Shown here: piece by piece, positions 55,784-64,000 of the stretch
Numbering within the stretch: the first letter of the stretch is position 1
Layout of the letters: every line of letters starts with the position of its first letter
Assembly: GCF_027625475.1 (NCBI RefSeq)
Contig: NZ_CP115174.1
Location: 3,259,001 to 3,323,000 of the forward strand
Direction of reading: 5' to 3'
Source of the DNA: Sphingomonas abietis
GTDB taxonomy: Bacteria; Pseudomonadota; Alphaproteobacteria; Sphingomonadales; Sphingomonadaceae
Length of the DNA stretch: 64,000 bases
Program-made: the position numbers and the translations under genes
The notes under the pieces: generated by a model
What the model was told of the DNA's origin: nothing
Databases searched by the model: none
Seen by the model: only the letters and a program-made list of their open reading frames with translations

Positions 55784-57122
55784 CGGCGACGGTCATCCCG
55801 TCGATGCGGATGGTCGGTACGTTGGTGGCGCGATCGAAGGTCAGGTCGCTCGCTGGCACCAGCGCCCGGAACATGTCCTTGAGGTTGCCGGCGATGGTGA
55901 TCTCGGCGACCGCCGGGCCGATCTCGCCATCCTCGATCAGGAAGCCGGAGGCGCCGCGCGAATAATCGCCGGTCACGCCATTCACGCCCTGCCCCATCAT
56001 CTCGACCACATAGAGGCCGCGCTTGACGTCCTTCATCAGTTCGGCGGGAGAGAGCGGCCCTGCTTCCATATAGAAATTGGTGATGCCGACGCCGGGCGGC
56101 CCGCCGACGCCACGCTGGGCGTTGCCGGTCGGCTGGAGGCCGAGCTGGCGGGCCGAGGCGCTGTCGAGCAGCCAGCCGGTCAGTACGCCGTCCGCGATCA
56201 ATTCGCGCCGCGCGGTGGGCAGGCCCTCGCCATCGAACGGCTTGGAGCCGAGACCGCGCAGGCGCAGCGGATCATCCACGATCGACACGCCATCGGCGAA
56301 CACCTGGGTCTCCAGCGCGTCGAGCAGGAAGCTGGTCCGCCGGGCGATGGCGGAGCCGGTGATCGCGCTGGCGAAATGGCCGAGCAGGCTGGCGCCGACC
56401 CGCGGATCGAACAGGATCGGCATCGCCCCGGAAGCCAGCTTGGCCGGATCGAGCCGCGCCACCGCCCGCTCGCCGGCACGGCGGCCGATCGCTTCGGCCG
56501 CTTCGAGGTCCGCCAGATAGCGCGCCGATCGGTGCGCGTAATCGCGCTGCATCGATCCGCCCTCGCCGGCGATCACGCTGGCCGAGCAGCCATGGCCGCT
56601 GGTCGAATAGCCGCCGGTGAAGCCGTGGCTGGTGGCGAGGCCGACGATGGTACGGCCGGCGCTGGCGGATGCGCCCTCGCTGTTGGTGACGCCGGCGACC
56701 GCCCGCGAGGCGTCTTCCGCCGCCAGCGCGCGTGCGCGCAGCGCCTCGGGGGAGACATGGACGCCATCGTCGCCATCGACAGAAGGGGCCGCGCCGGTGA
56801 GCAGCCGATCCTCGGGCGCGAGGCCGGCATAGTGATCCTCGGGGGCTTCGCGCGCCATCGCCACGGCGCGATCGACCAGGGTGGCGAGCGCATCGGCCGA
56901 CAGATCGGAGGAGGAGACGCTGGCCGAGCGACGGCCGACGAACAGCCGCAGGCCGATCGTCTCGCCCTCCGAACGCTCGACATCCTCCAGCGCGCCCAGC
57001 CGCACCGAAACGGCGGTCGATTCGGCGCAGACATAGAGGCTGTCGGCAGCGTCGGCACCGGCGCGCTTGGCCTGGGCGACGAGATCATGGACGCGGGACT
57101 GGGCTTCGGCAACGGTCAGCAT
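55776..57122 (-). CDS. pmbA: Metalloprotease-related TldE/PmbA
   Basis: The 448-residue protein matches the PmbA/TldE subunit: TAVSVRLGALEDVERSEGETIGLRLFVG, SGAMPILFDPRVGASLLGHFASAITG, then NAQRGVGGPPGVGITNFYME and VEMMGQGVNGVTGDYSRGASGFLIEDGEI. With TldD (not in the window) it forms a heterodimeric protease that trims peptides such as microcin B17 precursors and the antitoxin CcdA. ATG 57122 is preceded by GGGG; a GTG 9 nt upstream is possible. The CysQ-like gene follows with overlap. Confidence 0.93.
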   Translation of the reverse strand: MLTVAEAQSRVHDLVAQAKRAGADAADSLYVCAESTAVSVRLGALEDVERSEGETIGLRLFVGRRSASVSSSDLSADALATLVDRAVAMAREAPEDHYAGLAPEDRLLTGAAPSVDGDDGVHVSPEALRARALAAEDASRAVAGVTNSEGASASAGRTIVGLATSHGFTGGYSTSGHGCSASVIAGEGGSMQRDYAHRSARYLADLEAAEAIGRRAGERAVARLDPAKLASGAMPILFDPRVGASLLGHFASAITGSAIARRTSFLLDALETQVFADGVSIVDDPLRLRGLGSKPFDGEGLPTARRELIADGVLTGWLLDSASARQLGLQPTGNAQRGVGGPPGVGITNFYMEAGPLSPAELMKDVKRGLYVVEMMGQGVNGVTGDYSRGASGFLIEDGEIGPAVAEITIAGNLKDMFRALVPASDLTFDRATNVPTIRIDGMTVAGA

Positions 57123-57175
57123 CCCCGGCACTTAGGTAGCCGGTGCCGCTCCGTCTACCCCACCAAGCCTGACGT

Positions 57176-58123
57176 CTACCCCGCGCTGCCCACGACCAGC
57201 GCCGCCAGCGCCATCAGCACGCCGGCGTTGCGGTTCGATCGGAAGCGCCGGAGCGCGCCGACGGCGTCGGCCACGTCGAGCGTCGCCACCTGCCAGATCA
57301 GGTGCAGCGCCAGCGGCAGCAGCGCCAGCAGCGCCAGCGGATCGGGCCGCCGCAGCCAGAAGGCGCCGGCCCACAGCAGCAGCGCCACGGCATAGCATCC
57401 GGCGACGCCGGCGCGGACATGCCGCCCCATCGCCCGCGCCGACGATTTGACGCCGGCCAGCACGTCATCCTCGATATCCTGCAGGGCATAGATGGTGTCG
57501 TAGCCGACCACCCAGGCGATCGCGCCGCCGTACAGCAGCAGCCCGGCCGCCGGCACGGCGCCCGCCACCGCCGCCCAGCCGACCAGCGCCGCCCAGGAGA
57601 AGACCAGCCCGAGCCAGACCTGCGGCCACCAGGTGATCCGCTTCATGAACGGATAGCAGGCGACCGGCGCCAGGCTCGCCACCGCGATGATCCGCGCCGG
57701 CCAGTTGAGCGCGACCAGCACCGCCAGCCCGATCAGGCACAGCGCGATCAGGAAGGTCCATGCGCCGCGCAGGCCGACCCGCCCGCTCGCCAGCGGCCGA
57801 TCGCGGGTGCGCGCCACCCGTGCATCGAGATCGCGATCGACGATGTCGTTATAGACGCAGCCGGCGCCGCGCATCGCGATCGCGCCGACGCCGAACAGCA
57901 GCAGCAGCCCCCCGGCCTGCGACAGCGGGCCGCCGGCGAGCAGGATCGCCCATGCGCCGGGCCAGAATAGCAGCCATGCCCCGATCGGCCGATCGAAGCG
58001 CGCGAGCGACGCATAGGGCCGCGCCGAGGCCGGCAGCACCGCCAGCAGCCCGCGCCGCTCGGTATCGGGAACGGCGCTATCGGGGCCGGCATGATCGGCA
58101 ACGGAGGTATCGGACGGGATCAT
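57176..58123 (-). CDS. ubiA: 4-hydroxybenzoate polyprenyltransferase
   Basis: The 315-residue membrane enzyme has the first Asp-rich motif GCVYNDIVDRDLDARVARTRDRPLASG and the second GYDTIYALQDIEDD, with RFDRPIGAWLLFWPGAW at the first helix. It attaches the polyprenyl chain to 4-hydroxybenzoate in ubiquinone synthesis. The first 25 residues are an extra hydrophilic start. It has seven or more helices and normal length. Its partner ubiG lies 6 kb away in the same window. Confidence 0.95.
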   Translation of the reverse strand: MIPSDTSVADHAGPDSAVPDTERRGLLAVLPASARPYASLARFDRPIGAWLLFWPGAWAILLAGGPLSQAGGLLLLFGVGAIAMRGAGCVYNDIVDRDLDARVARTRDRPLASGRVGLRGAWTFLIALCLIGLAVLVALNWPARIIAVASLAPVACYPFMKRITWWPQVWLGLVFSWAALVGWAAVAGAVPAAGLLLYGGAIAWVVGYDTIYALQDIEDDVLAGVKSSARAMGRHVRAGVAGCYAVALLLWAGAFWLRRPDPLALLALLPLALHLIWQVATLDVADAVGALRRFRSNRNAGVLMALAALVVGSAG

Positions 58124-58270
58124 CGCGGACGGATGGCAGACCCGACCCGTTTAGGAAAGCCGGAAGCGCGCCGCGCCGGACCATCGCCCCCGCGCCTGCG
58201 CCCACCGGCGTGCAGGCCACGGGCCGGGCGTGGCGGTGGCTCCAGATGCCGTCCCGTGCGTTGATCGGCC

Positions 58271-59035
58271 ATGGCATGGTCGACAGCAGAGACGCGCAGA
58301 TATCAGGGTTCCTTGCGAGAGAGGCTGGTCGCCGCCCTGATATCGGCCCTGATCGTGACGCTGACCGGCTATCTGCTGGTCTACGGCCTGACCGTCCCGC
58401 TCGGGCATGTCCGCGATCGTGCGATCACCCTGCTCGCCTTGCATTCGCCCGCGCCGCCGCCGCCGCCGAAGCCGCGTATCGAACGCGCCCCCTCGAAGGC
58501 CACCAGGCGCGCACCATCGGCCCGCAACCTGCATAATGAGGCGACCAAGGTGGTGGTGCCGCCGCCGATCATTCCTATTCCCGCCCCGCCACCGATCATC
58601 GCCGCGCCCAAGGCCGGCATCGGCATGGCCCCCTCCAACGGCGCTTCCGACCGCGCCGGGCCGGGACAGGGCGCCGGCGGACAGGGCCACGGCACGGGGG
58701 GTGGCGGCACCGGAGAGGGCGACGGCGACGATATCGCGCCGCGCCAGATCAAGGGCAGATTGTCCTTCTCGGATCTGCCCGCGGATATCAAGGCGGCGCA
58801 CCGGGGCGCGTCGCTGGATGTCCGCTACCGGGTGGGAATCGATGGCCGGGTGAGCGGATGCACCGCCACGAGATCGAGCGGGAGCGCGGAACTGGACCAG
58901 CTGGCCTGCCAGTTGATCCAGCAACGCTTCCGCTTCAGGCCGTCACTGGATCCGGACGGCCGCCCGGTGCCCTCTTTCGTTGAGGAGACCCATAGCTGGT
59001 CCATCGATCGGAGCCCCGAAGACTCCGATCGATGA
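58271..59035 (+). CDS. TonB-like energy-transducing protein
   Basis: The 254-residue protein has one N-terminal membrane helix (LVAALISALIVTLTGYLLVYGL) and a Pro-rich linker (PAPPPPPKPRIER, PPPIIPIPAPPP). A Gly-rich stretch and a C-terminal TonB-type domain follow: ASLDVRYRVGIDGRVSGC, and CQLIQQRFRFRPS, with two cysteines likely forming a disulfide. It would span the periplasm and feed proton-motive energy to TonB receptors, with ExbBD encoded elsewhere. The start has no clear ribosome-binding site, so it is uncertain. It converges with the glycine-zipper gene. Confidence 0.8.
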   Translation: MAWSTAETRRYQGSLRERLVAALISALIVTLTGYLLVYGLTVPLGHVRDRAITLLALHSPAPPPPPKPRIERAPSKATRRAPSARNLHNEATKVVVPPPIIPIPAPPPIIAAPKAGIGMAPSNGASDRAGPGQGAGGQGHGTGGGGTGEGDGDDIAPRQIKGRLSFSDLPADIKAAHRGASLDVRYRVGIDGRVSGCTATRSSGSAELDQLACQLIQQRFRFRPSLDPDGRPVPSFVEETHSWSIDRSPEDSDR

Positions 59036-59052
59036 TCGAGACGATGACCGGC

Positions 59053-59379
59053 TCAGCAGCCGTTTTCGCGGTTCTGATGCTGATCATGCTTCTTGTCGAG
59101 ATGACGGCCGAGCAGCGCGCCGCCGCCGGCGCCGGCCAGCGTGCCGACCGTGCCGCCGCCGAGCAGATTGCCGGCGAGGCCACCGCCGACCGCACCCGCG
59201 ATCGTGCCCGTCGTGCCCTTGCTCTTCTTGCAGCGATAATGATAATCGCCGTCATTGCCATGATAGTCGCGGCCATTGGCGTCGCGATCGTCCTGATGCT
59301 GGGCGAGCGCCGGTGCCGGCACCGCTACGGGCACGGCGAGCATGGCTGCGAGCGCCGCCAAAGTGATTGTCTTGGTCAT
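59053..59379 (-). CDS. Glycine-zipper 2TM-type secreted protein (first paralogue)
   Basis: The 108-residue protein has a signal peptide (TITLAALAAMLAVPVAVPAPALAQ) and an acidic segment. It then has DYHYRCKKSKGTTGTIAGAVGG and a long Gly/Ala-rich stretch GLAGNLLGGGTVGTLAGAGGG, and ends LLGRHLDKKHDQ and ENGC. This matches the 17-kDa surface-antigen glycine-zipper group, which inserts into outer membranes. The ATG at 59379 has GGAGA upstream. It is a paralogue of the protein at 63073-63381. It converges with the TonB-like gene. Confidence 0.82.
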   Translation of the reverse strand: MTKTITLAALAAMLAVPVAVPAPALAQHQDDRDANGRDYHGNDGDYHYRCKKSKGTTGTIAGAVGGGLAGNLLGGGTVGTLAGAGGGALLGRHLDKKHDQHQNRENGC

Positions 59380-59489
59380 CAAACTCTCCTTCATATCCCC
59401 GGTCCAACGAAAAAGGAGCGAAACGGTTTCGGCCTGATCGCCCGATCACCGGCTTGAACCGCCCCCGGTCGAGCGCCTAAGCCTCGCGG

Positions 59490-60236
59490 ATGCCCGCACT
59501 CCCTGCCTGGCCGCCCGAAAGCGCGCCCCGCCTGTTCATCGATCAGCCGTTGTCGGAAGGCGCCGAAGTGACGCTCGATTCCGGGCAGGCCAATTATCTC
59601 CTCAACGTGATGCGCCTGAAGGCCGGCGACGCGGTGCGCTGCTTCGACGATCGCAGCGGCGAATGGGGGGCGGAACTGTCCTCCGCCGGCAAGCGCGACG
59701 CGCGGCTGCGGATGGTGCGCCATCTCGCGCCCCGCGAGCCGGTGCCCGATCTGTGGCTGGTCGCCGCGCCGATCAAGCGCCAGCGGATCGACTGGATGGC
59801 GGAGAAGGCCTGCGAGCTCGGCGTCGATCGCTTCATGCCGGTGCTGACCCGGCGCAGCGTGGTCGACAAGCTCAACCTCGAACGGCTGCGCGCCCATATG
59901 ATCGAGGCGGCCGAGCAGTGCGGCCGCACGGCGCTGCCCGGGCTGGACGAGCCGGTGAAGCTCGATCGACTACTCAGGGACTGGCCCGAAGATCGCACCC
60001 TCTATTTCGCCGACGAGACGGGCGGTGAACGGTTCGCCCCGGCTCCCGGCCCGGCGGCGATCCTGATCGGCCCCGAAGGCGGCTTCGACCCCGCCGAACG
60101 CGCGGCGATCCGGGCCTTGCCGCAGGCGCGCGGCGTCTCGCTCGGCCCCCGGATCCTTCGCGCGGAAACCGCCGCGCTGGCGGCCGCGGCGGTGTGGATG
60201 AGCATGGCCGGCGATTGGGCGCTGAGCGACAACTAA
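59490..60236 (+). CDS. rsmE: 16S rRNA m3U1498 methyltransferase
   Basis: The 248-residue SPOUT methyltransferase has an N-terminal PUA-like domain (RLFIDQPLSEGAEVTLDSGQANYLLNVMRLKAGD) and a trefoil-knot domain with LIGPEGGFDPAERAAI and VSLGPRILRAETAALAA. It methylates U1498 of 16S rRNA in the 30S subunit. Normal length; gshA follows 41 nt later, so they may be co-transcribed. Confidence 0.94.
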   Translation: MPALPAWPPESAPRLFIDQPLSEGAEVTLDSGQANYLLNVMRLKAGDAVRCFDDRSGEWGAELSSAGKRDARLRMVRHLAPREPVPDLWLVAAPIKRQRIDWMAEKACELGVDRFMPVLTRRSVVDKLNLERLRAHMIEAAEQCGRTALPGLDEPVKLDRLLRDWPEDRTLYFADETGGERFAPAPGPAAILIGPEGGFDPAERAAIRALPQARGVSLGPRILRAETAALAAAAVWMSMAGDWALSDN

Positions 60237-60277
60237 CACCTCTTTTCATACCAATCGGTAACCGCTAGGGCGCGGCG

Positions 60278-61651
60278 ATGTCGACCCGCACCTCCTCCGC
60301 AGACGCCGATCCGATCATCGAATCGCGCGACGACCTCCTCGCCATCTTCGCGAAGGGCGAGAAGCCGAAGGACCATTGGCGGATCGGCACCGAGCATGAG
60401 AAGTTCGTGTTCTGGAAGGGCGATCACCATGCCCCCTCCTATGAGGAGAAGGGCGGCATCCATGCCCTGCTGATCGGCCTGACCAAGTTCGGCTGGGAGC
60501 CGGTCTACGAGGGCGAGAACATCATCGCGCTGTCCGGCGCCGATGGCGGGATCAGCCTGGAGCCGGCCGGCCAGTTCGAGCTGTCCGGCGCGCCGCTCGA
60601 CAATCTCCACGAGACCTGCGCCGAAACCGGCCGCCATCTGGCCCAGGTGAAGGAAATCGGCGACAGGCTCGGCATCGGCTTTCTGGGGCTGGGCTTCTGG
60701 CCGGACAAGACCCGCGCCGAGCTGCCGATCATGCCCAAGGGCCGCTACGACATCATGCTCCGCCACATGCCGCGGGTCGGCACGCTGGGCCTCGACATGA
60801 TGCTGCGCACCTGCACCATCCAGACCAACCTCGATTATGCGAGCGAGGCGGACATGGTGAAGAAGTTCCGCGTCTCGCTGGCCCTCCAGCCGCTCGCCAC
60901 CGCGCTGTTCGCCAACTCGCCGTTCACCGAGGGCAAGCCCAACGGCTATCTCTCCTACCGCTCGCACATCTGGACCGACACCGATCCGCAGCGCACCGGG
61001 ATGCTGCCCTTCGTGTTCGAGGACGGCTTCGGCTATGAGCGCTACGCCGATTACATGCTCGACGTGCCGATGTATTTCGCCTTCCGCAACGGCGGCTATG
61101 TCGATGCGGCCGGGCTGTCGTTCCGCGATTTCCTGAAGGGCGAGCTGTCCGTCCTGCCGGGCGAGAAGCCGACCAAGGCCGACTGGACCGATCATCTCTC
61201 CACCGCCTTCCCCGAGGTGCGGCTGAAGAGCTTCCTCGAAATGCGCGGCGCCGATGGCGGCCCGTCGGACACGATCTGCGCGCTGCCCGCCTTCTGGGTC
61301 GGGCTGCTCTATGACGACCAGGCGCTCGATGCGGCGTGGGATCTGGTCAAGCATTGGACGGTCGAGGATCATCACCGGATCCGCGAGCAGGTGCCGCGCA
61401 TCGCGCTCGACACCAAGGGGCCGCGCGGCCGGTCGTTCCGCGATCTCGCCCGCCAGGTGCTGGATATCGCCCATGGCGGCCTGTCACGCCGCCGGCGCCT
61501 CAACGCGGCCGGCGACGACGAGACCGGCTTCCTCACCCCGCTGCGCGAGATCGTCGACAGCGGCAAGGTGCCGGCGCAGCGGCTGCTCGATCGCTACCAT
61601 GGCGAATGGGCGGGCAATCTCGATCGCATCTATGACGAGATGGCCTATTGA
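60278..61651 (+). CDS. gshA: Glutamate-cysteine ligase, alphaproteobacterial type
   Basis: The 457-residue enzyme has the alphaproteobacterial/plant-type signatures: WRIGTEHEKFVFWKGDH, ALSGADGGISLEPAGQFELSG, IMPKGRYDIMLRHMPRVGTLG and CTIQTNLDYASEADMV, and ends DRYHGEWAGNLDRIYDEMAY. It makes gamma-glutamylcysteine, first step of glutathione synthesis. The last 118 bp (61534-61651) is repeated at 62891-63008 with one mismatch (position 61624 T, 62981 C), including the stop. The gene itself is intact and normal in length. Confidence 0.96.
   Translation: MSTRTSSADADPIIESRDDLLAIFAKGEKPKDHWRIGTEHEKFVFWKGDHHAPSYEEKGGIHALLIGLTKFGWEPVYEGENIIALSGADGGISLEPAGQFELSGAPLDNLHETCAETGRHLAQVKEIGDRLGIGFLGLGFWPDKTRAELPIMPKGRYDIMLRHMPRVGTLGLDMMLRTCTIQTNLDYASEADMVKKFRVSLALQPLATALFANSPFTEGKPNGYLSYRSHIWTDTDPQRTGMLPFVFEDGFGYERYADYMLDVPMYFAFRNGGYVDAAGLSFRDFLKGELSVLPGEKPTKADWTDHLSTAFPEVRLKSFLEMRGADGGPSDTICALPAFWVGLLYDDQALDAAWDLVKHWTVEDHHRIREQVPRIALDTKGPRGRSFRDLARQVLDIAHGGLSRRRRLNAAGDDETGFLTPLREIVDSGKVPAQRLLDRYHGEWAGNLDRIYDEMAY
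61534..61651 (+). repeat. Direct repeat, copy 1 (3' end of gshA)
   Basis: 118 bp identical to 62891-63008 except for one base. Together they bracket about 1.24 kb containing the TonB-like gene at 61793-62623. Direct orientation. Confidence 0.97.
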
Positions 61652-61792
61652 CGCGCGAATCGGGCGCGCGTCTCCCATCGCTTTCCATCCGGCCGTCGTC
61701 CATCGCCAGCGCAGCCCCGGAACGCGGCAGGGTGACGGGTGGGGAAAGACGAGGCGGAGAACCGCGCCCACGGCGGCCTTATTCCGGCGCGC

Positions 61793-62623
61793 TCACTTGT
61801 TCTCCGGCGCCCGGTTGAAGAAGGCGATCGGGATACGCGCCGGGATACGATTCATGTCTGTCCCGTCGATATTCGCCACCCGGACCCGAAATAAGTGGGT
61901 CAGCGACAGCGCCGCCGCGCCGAATCCGTAATCGCGCGGGGTCTCGCTCAGAACGTGGCACCGTTTGGCCCGCGCATGATCGTCGATCAGGCAGGACAGC
62001 ATGACGAAGCCCGAGACGTGATCGAGCCGCGCCCGGAACGGATCGACCTTGGCTATCTCCGCCTCAGTGGGTTTGCGGATCCAGTCTGCCGCCGAAAAGG
62101 AGAACGGCGCCGATCCGTCGCCTCGTCCGTCGCCCGCGGCTTTTCCCGGCCCGCTTCCCGAGCCGGCGCCGTTATCGCCGATCTGGGCCGGAGCGGACGG
62201 CCCGACAACCGCCGACGTCGTGGAAAGCGGCATCACGGGCCGGTCTATCGATAACGGCACGACGGGAAGATCGGGCACGTCGGCAACGACCGTCCGGCGA
62301 TCATGATTCGGCGGCGCCGAGCCCTTGGAGAGCGGCCTCGCGACCGGTCGGGGCCGATGCGGCACGATCGGGGGAGGAAGCGGCGGCCGGGGAACCGGCG
62401 GCGGGGGCAGCAAGGCGAACTCATGCTCCACCGTGACGGCCTCCGGTTCGGGAACGACGGTGAACCGGACGATGAGGCTCTGCAGAAAGGCAATCAGGAT
62501 GATTGCCCAAACGAGCGCGGACACCAGCAGACTGACGACTTGCGACCTCGTCAGACCGGCGCGGCGATCGGGAGGGGCGCCGTTCACGAACCGACGACGC
62601 CGCGCGCTCCAGTTATCCGGCAT
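61793..62623 (-). CDS. TonB-like energy-transducing protein bracketed by gshA-end repeats
   Basis: The 276-residue protein has one N-terminal membrane helix (QVVSLLVSALVWAIILIAFLQS) and a Pro/Arg-rich linker (LPPPPVPRPPLPPPIVPHRP). The C-terminal TonB-type domain has GFVMLSCLIDDHARAKRCHV and DYGFGAAALSLTHLFRVRV, with a cysteine pair. It is expected to couple the inner membrane to TonB receptors. Antisense to gshA and lying in a 1.24-kb segment between direct repeats, it looks acquired after the backbone order gshA then glycine-zipper gene was set. Start at 62623 has only a weak ribosome-binding site. Confidence 0.8.
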   Translation of the reverse strand: MPDNWSARRRRFVNGAPPDRRAGLTRSQVVSLLVSALVWAIILIAFLQSLIVRFTVVPEPEAVTVEHEFALLPPPPVPRPPLPPPIVPHRPRPVARPLSKGSAPPNHDRRTVVADVPDLPVVPLSIDRPVMPLSTTSAVVGPSAPAQIGDNGAGSGSGPGKAAGDGRGDGSAPFSFSAADWIRKPTEAEIAKVDPFRARLDHVSGFVMLSCLIDDHARAKRCHVLSETPRDYGFGAAALSLTHLFRVRVANIDGTDMNRIPARIPIAFFNRAPENK

Positions 62624-62890
62624 GCCGCCATGAAAGACTGCTCCGCAACACGAGACACACTATAGTTAGCCAGGATGGACCCCCCGATCCAGTCTAGAAT
62701 CCTCGCCGCAAAGCGCAAGCGAATGGACCCCGCGGTGTCCGATCGACATGGCCGCGAAGCCTCACGGAATGCCGAGCGTCTCGATGGTTGGATCGCATAG
62801 ACCTGGAGCAAGTCCTCGCTGAGCGTCGATGCCACCGCGTCGTTCGTCCCGCACCACGCGCCGGTCGCTGGACTTGCGGATCAGGATCTC

Positions 62891-63008
62891 CACCCCGCTG
62901 CGCGAGATCGTCGACAGCGGCAAGGTGCCGGCGCAGCGGCTGCTCGATCGCTACCATGGCGAATGGGCGGGCAATCTCGACCGCATCTATGACGAGATGG
63001 CCTATTGA
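62891..63008 (+). repeat. Direct repeat, copy 2 (duplicate of gshA 3' end)
   Basis: 118 bp matching 61534-61651 with a single mismatch. It encodes the last residues of GshA and the stop in a frame without a start. It marks the right edge of the inserted or duplicated segment. Confidence 0.97.
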
Positions 63009-63072
63009 TCGGGTGGATCGATTGCGGCGGAGCGACGTTGGCTTGCCGCCATTCACTTCGAGGATAGACACC

Positions 63073-63381
63073 ATGCGCAAGACCCTGCTGATATCGGCCA
63101 CCATGGCGGCGATGCTGAGCCCGGTGGCGGTCTCCGCCCCGGTCGCTGCGGCCACGAATACCCACAGCTATCGCGGCACGGACGGCCATTATCATTATCG
63201 CTGCCACCGCAGCAAAGGCACGACCGGCCTGCTCGCCGGTGCCGGTGCGGGTGGCCTGGGTGCGGCGGCGCTGGGTGCCGGCCCGGTCGGCCTCGCGGCC
63301 GGCGTGATCGGCGGCGGCCTGCTCGGCCGTCATATCGACAAGCGCAGCAGCGCCGCGCATAATCGCAAGAACGGCTGCTGA
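63073..63381 (+). CDS. Glycine-zipper 2TM-type secreted protein (second paralogue)
   Basis: The 102-residue protein has a signal peptide (MAAMLSPVAVSAPVAAA), then GHYHYRCHRSKGTTGLLAGAGAGG, a Gly/Ala-rich zipper (GPVGLAAGVIGGGLLGRHIDK) and the end NGC, the same pattern as the protein at 59053-59379. It likely inserts in the outer membrane. The ATG at 63073 follows AGGATAG. In the presumed original order it lies directly downstream of gshA. Confidence 0.82.
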   Translation: MRKTLLISATMAAMLSPVAVSAPVAAATNTHSYRGTDGHYHYRCHRSKGTTGLLAGAGAGGLGAAALGAGPVGLAAGVIGGGLLGRHIDKRSSAAHNRKNGC

Positions 63382-63445
63382 TATCGCGATGTCGCTGGCC
63401 CTGCGGCCAGCGACATCGCCCTTAATCCGCCGCCCTTAATCCCCC

Positions 63446-64000
63446 CTAATCCACCGGAGCCGCCGAGACATTGTTCGCGGCCCGCATCGTCCAGAGCCTC
63501 GCCGCGCGCGACAGCCATTTGGTGATCGCGCCGCGCTCCGCCATCCAGTCGGCATAGGCCCGATAGGCGGGATCGGCGCCGAGCAAGTGCCGCTCCTCGG
63601 TCTTCGCCCGCCAGACATAGACCCCGCTGATCAGCGCCAGGATCGCCGTGTTGCGCACGCCGTCGGCCCAGCCGGTCGAGGTCAGCATCGGGATCGCCGC
63701 CAGCCACCAATAGAGATTCTTGGCGAGATAGGCCGGGTGCTTGGTGAAGCGGTACGGCCCGTGGGTGAGAATGCCGCGATAGGTGAGGTTGGAGAAACGG
63801 ATGCCGAACGCCACCGTCGCCCAGGCATAGCAGGCGGTGAGGAAGATCAGCGCGAACGCCCAGATCGGCAGCAGCAGCGGATGATCGGACAAGATCCGCT
63901 CCCACCCCATCTGGCCGGGGCCGTAATCGAGCGGGCCGCCGCCGTTCATCAGGATGAAGGGCGGATAGCAGATCAAGGCCGCCGTCCAGCCCTGCATGAA
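63446..64000 (-). CDS. Isoprenylcysteine carboxyl methyltransferase-family protein, start outside window
   Basis: The frame runs off the right edge, giving the last 184 residues. It has the ICMT/PEMT-type membrane methyltransferase pattern: RGILTHGPYRFTKHPAYLAKNLYWWL and KTEERHLLGADPAYRAYADWM, with several membrane helices. In bacteria such proteins methylate unknown small or lipid substrates. The first visible methionine (63997) is probably internal. Confidence 0.78.
   Translation of the reverse strand, partial: FMQGWTAALICYPPFILMNGGGPLDYGPGQMGWERILSDHPLLLPIWAFALIFLTACYAWATVAFGIRFSNLTYRGILTHGPYRFTKHPAYLAKNLYWWLAAIPMLTSTGWADGVRNTAILALISGVYVWRAKTEERHLLGADPAYRAYADWMAERGAITKWLSRAARLWTMRAANNVSAAPVD

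Overview
The window looks like chromosomal DNA of a GC-rich alphaproteobacterium, most probably a sphingomonad. The signs are Caulobacter/Sphingomonas-type oligosaccharide TonB receptors, an alphaproteobacterial glutamate-cysteine ligase, UbiG/UbiA quinone genes, a GGAAC-N16-GGTT (EcfG-like) general-stress promoter, and many small palindromic intergenic repeats. No rRNA or CRISPR array is visible; there is one tRNA (Leu, CAG).

Left part, about 1-37.2 kb, is accessory. It opens with the 3' end of a GH43 beta-xylosidase-type gene and a frameshifted SGNH esterase. A compact seven-gene minus-strand operon follows (10161 down to 1942): TonB receptor, THI5/NMT1-like binding protein, APH-type kinase, rhodanese, PnuC-type transporter, second rhodanese, and a flavin-dependent (LLM) monooxygenase. 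Several junctions are 4-nt stop/start overlaps, and a divergent LysR regulator sits upstream. I read it as an uptake and breakdown route for a small, probably sulfur-containing, vitamin-like or heterocyclic compound; the substrate is unknown. Mobile-element debris (truncated IS3-type transposase, integrase with two nonsense codons) separates it from an arabinan/arabinogalactan utilisation locus: MGH1-like glycosidase, GH51, GH27, TonB receptor and GH43 endo-arabinanase. The locus's presumed inner-membrane MFS transporter is broken by an IS701-family insertion with perfect inverted repeats and a CTAG target duplication. Next come gene fragments, a nucleoside deaminase, and a stress-type cluster (manganese catalase, small secreted proteins, DUF4142, alcohol dehydrogenase, DUF3606, GNAT, AI-2E-family transporter, DUF2256, Old Yellow Enzyme). 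It includes a likely unannotated 24-codon mini-gene with a perfect Shine-Dalgarno and its own terminator. A P4-type integrase beside tRNA-Leu marks the probable edge of an integrated island.

Right part, about 37.4-64 kb, is core-like: NDUFA9-type epimerase, uppP, gltD, a DUF2059 protein, gltB, a FAH-family hydrolase, an FzlA-like GST, a POT transporter, an HxlR/SDR pair, ubiG, lysC, nitronate monooxygenase, L,D-transpeptidase, a CysQ-like phosphatase, pmbA, ubiA, TonB-like proteins, rsmE and gshA. Two features stand out. A small GIY-YIG nuclease gene is bracketed by 31-nt inverted palindromic repeats. The last 118 bp of gshA is duplicated 1.36 kb downstream, bracketing a TonB-like gene. The window ends inside an isoprenylcysteine methyltransferase-family gene.

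How the genes work together: the arabinan locus would cut arabinan outside and in the periplasm, bring oligosaccharides in through its TonB receptor and finish them with GH51, GH27 and the MGH1-like enzyme, but its inner-membrane step is broken here. The stress genes share the theme of peroxide and envelope stress. gltD-gltB carry ammonia assimilation.
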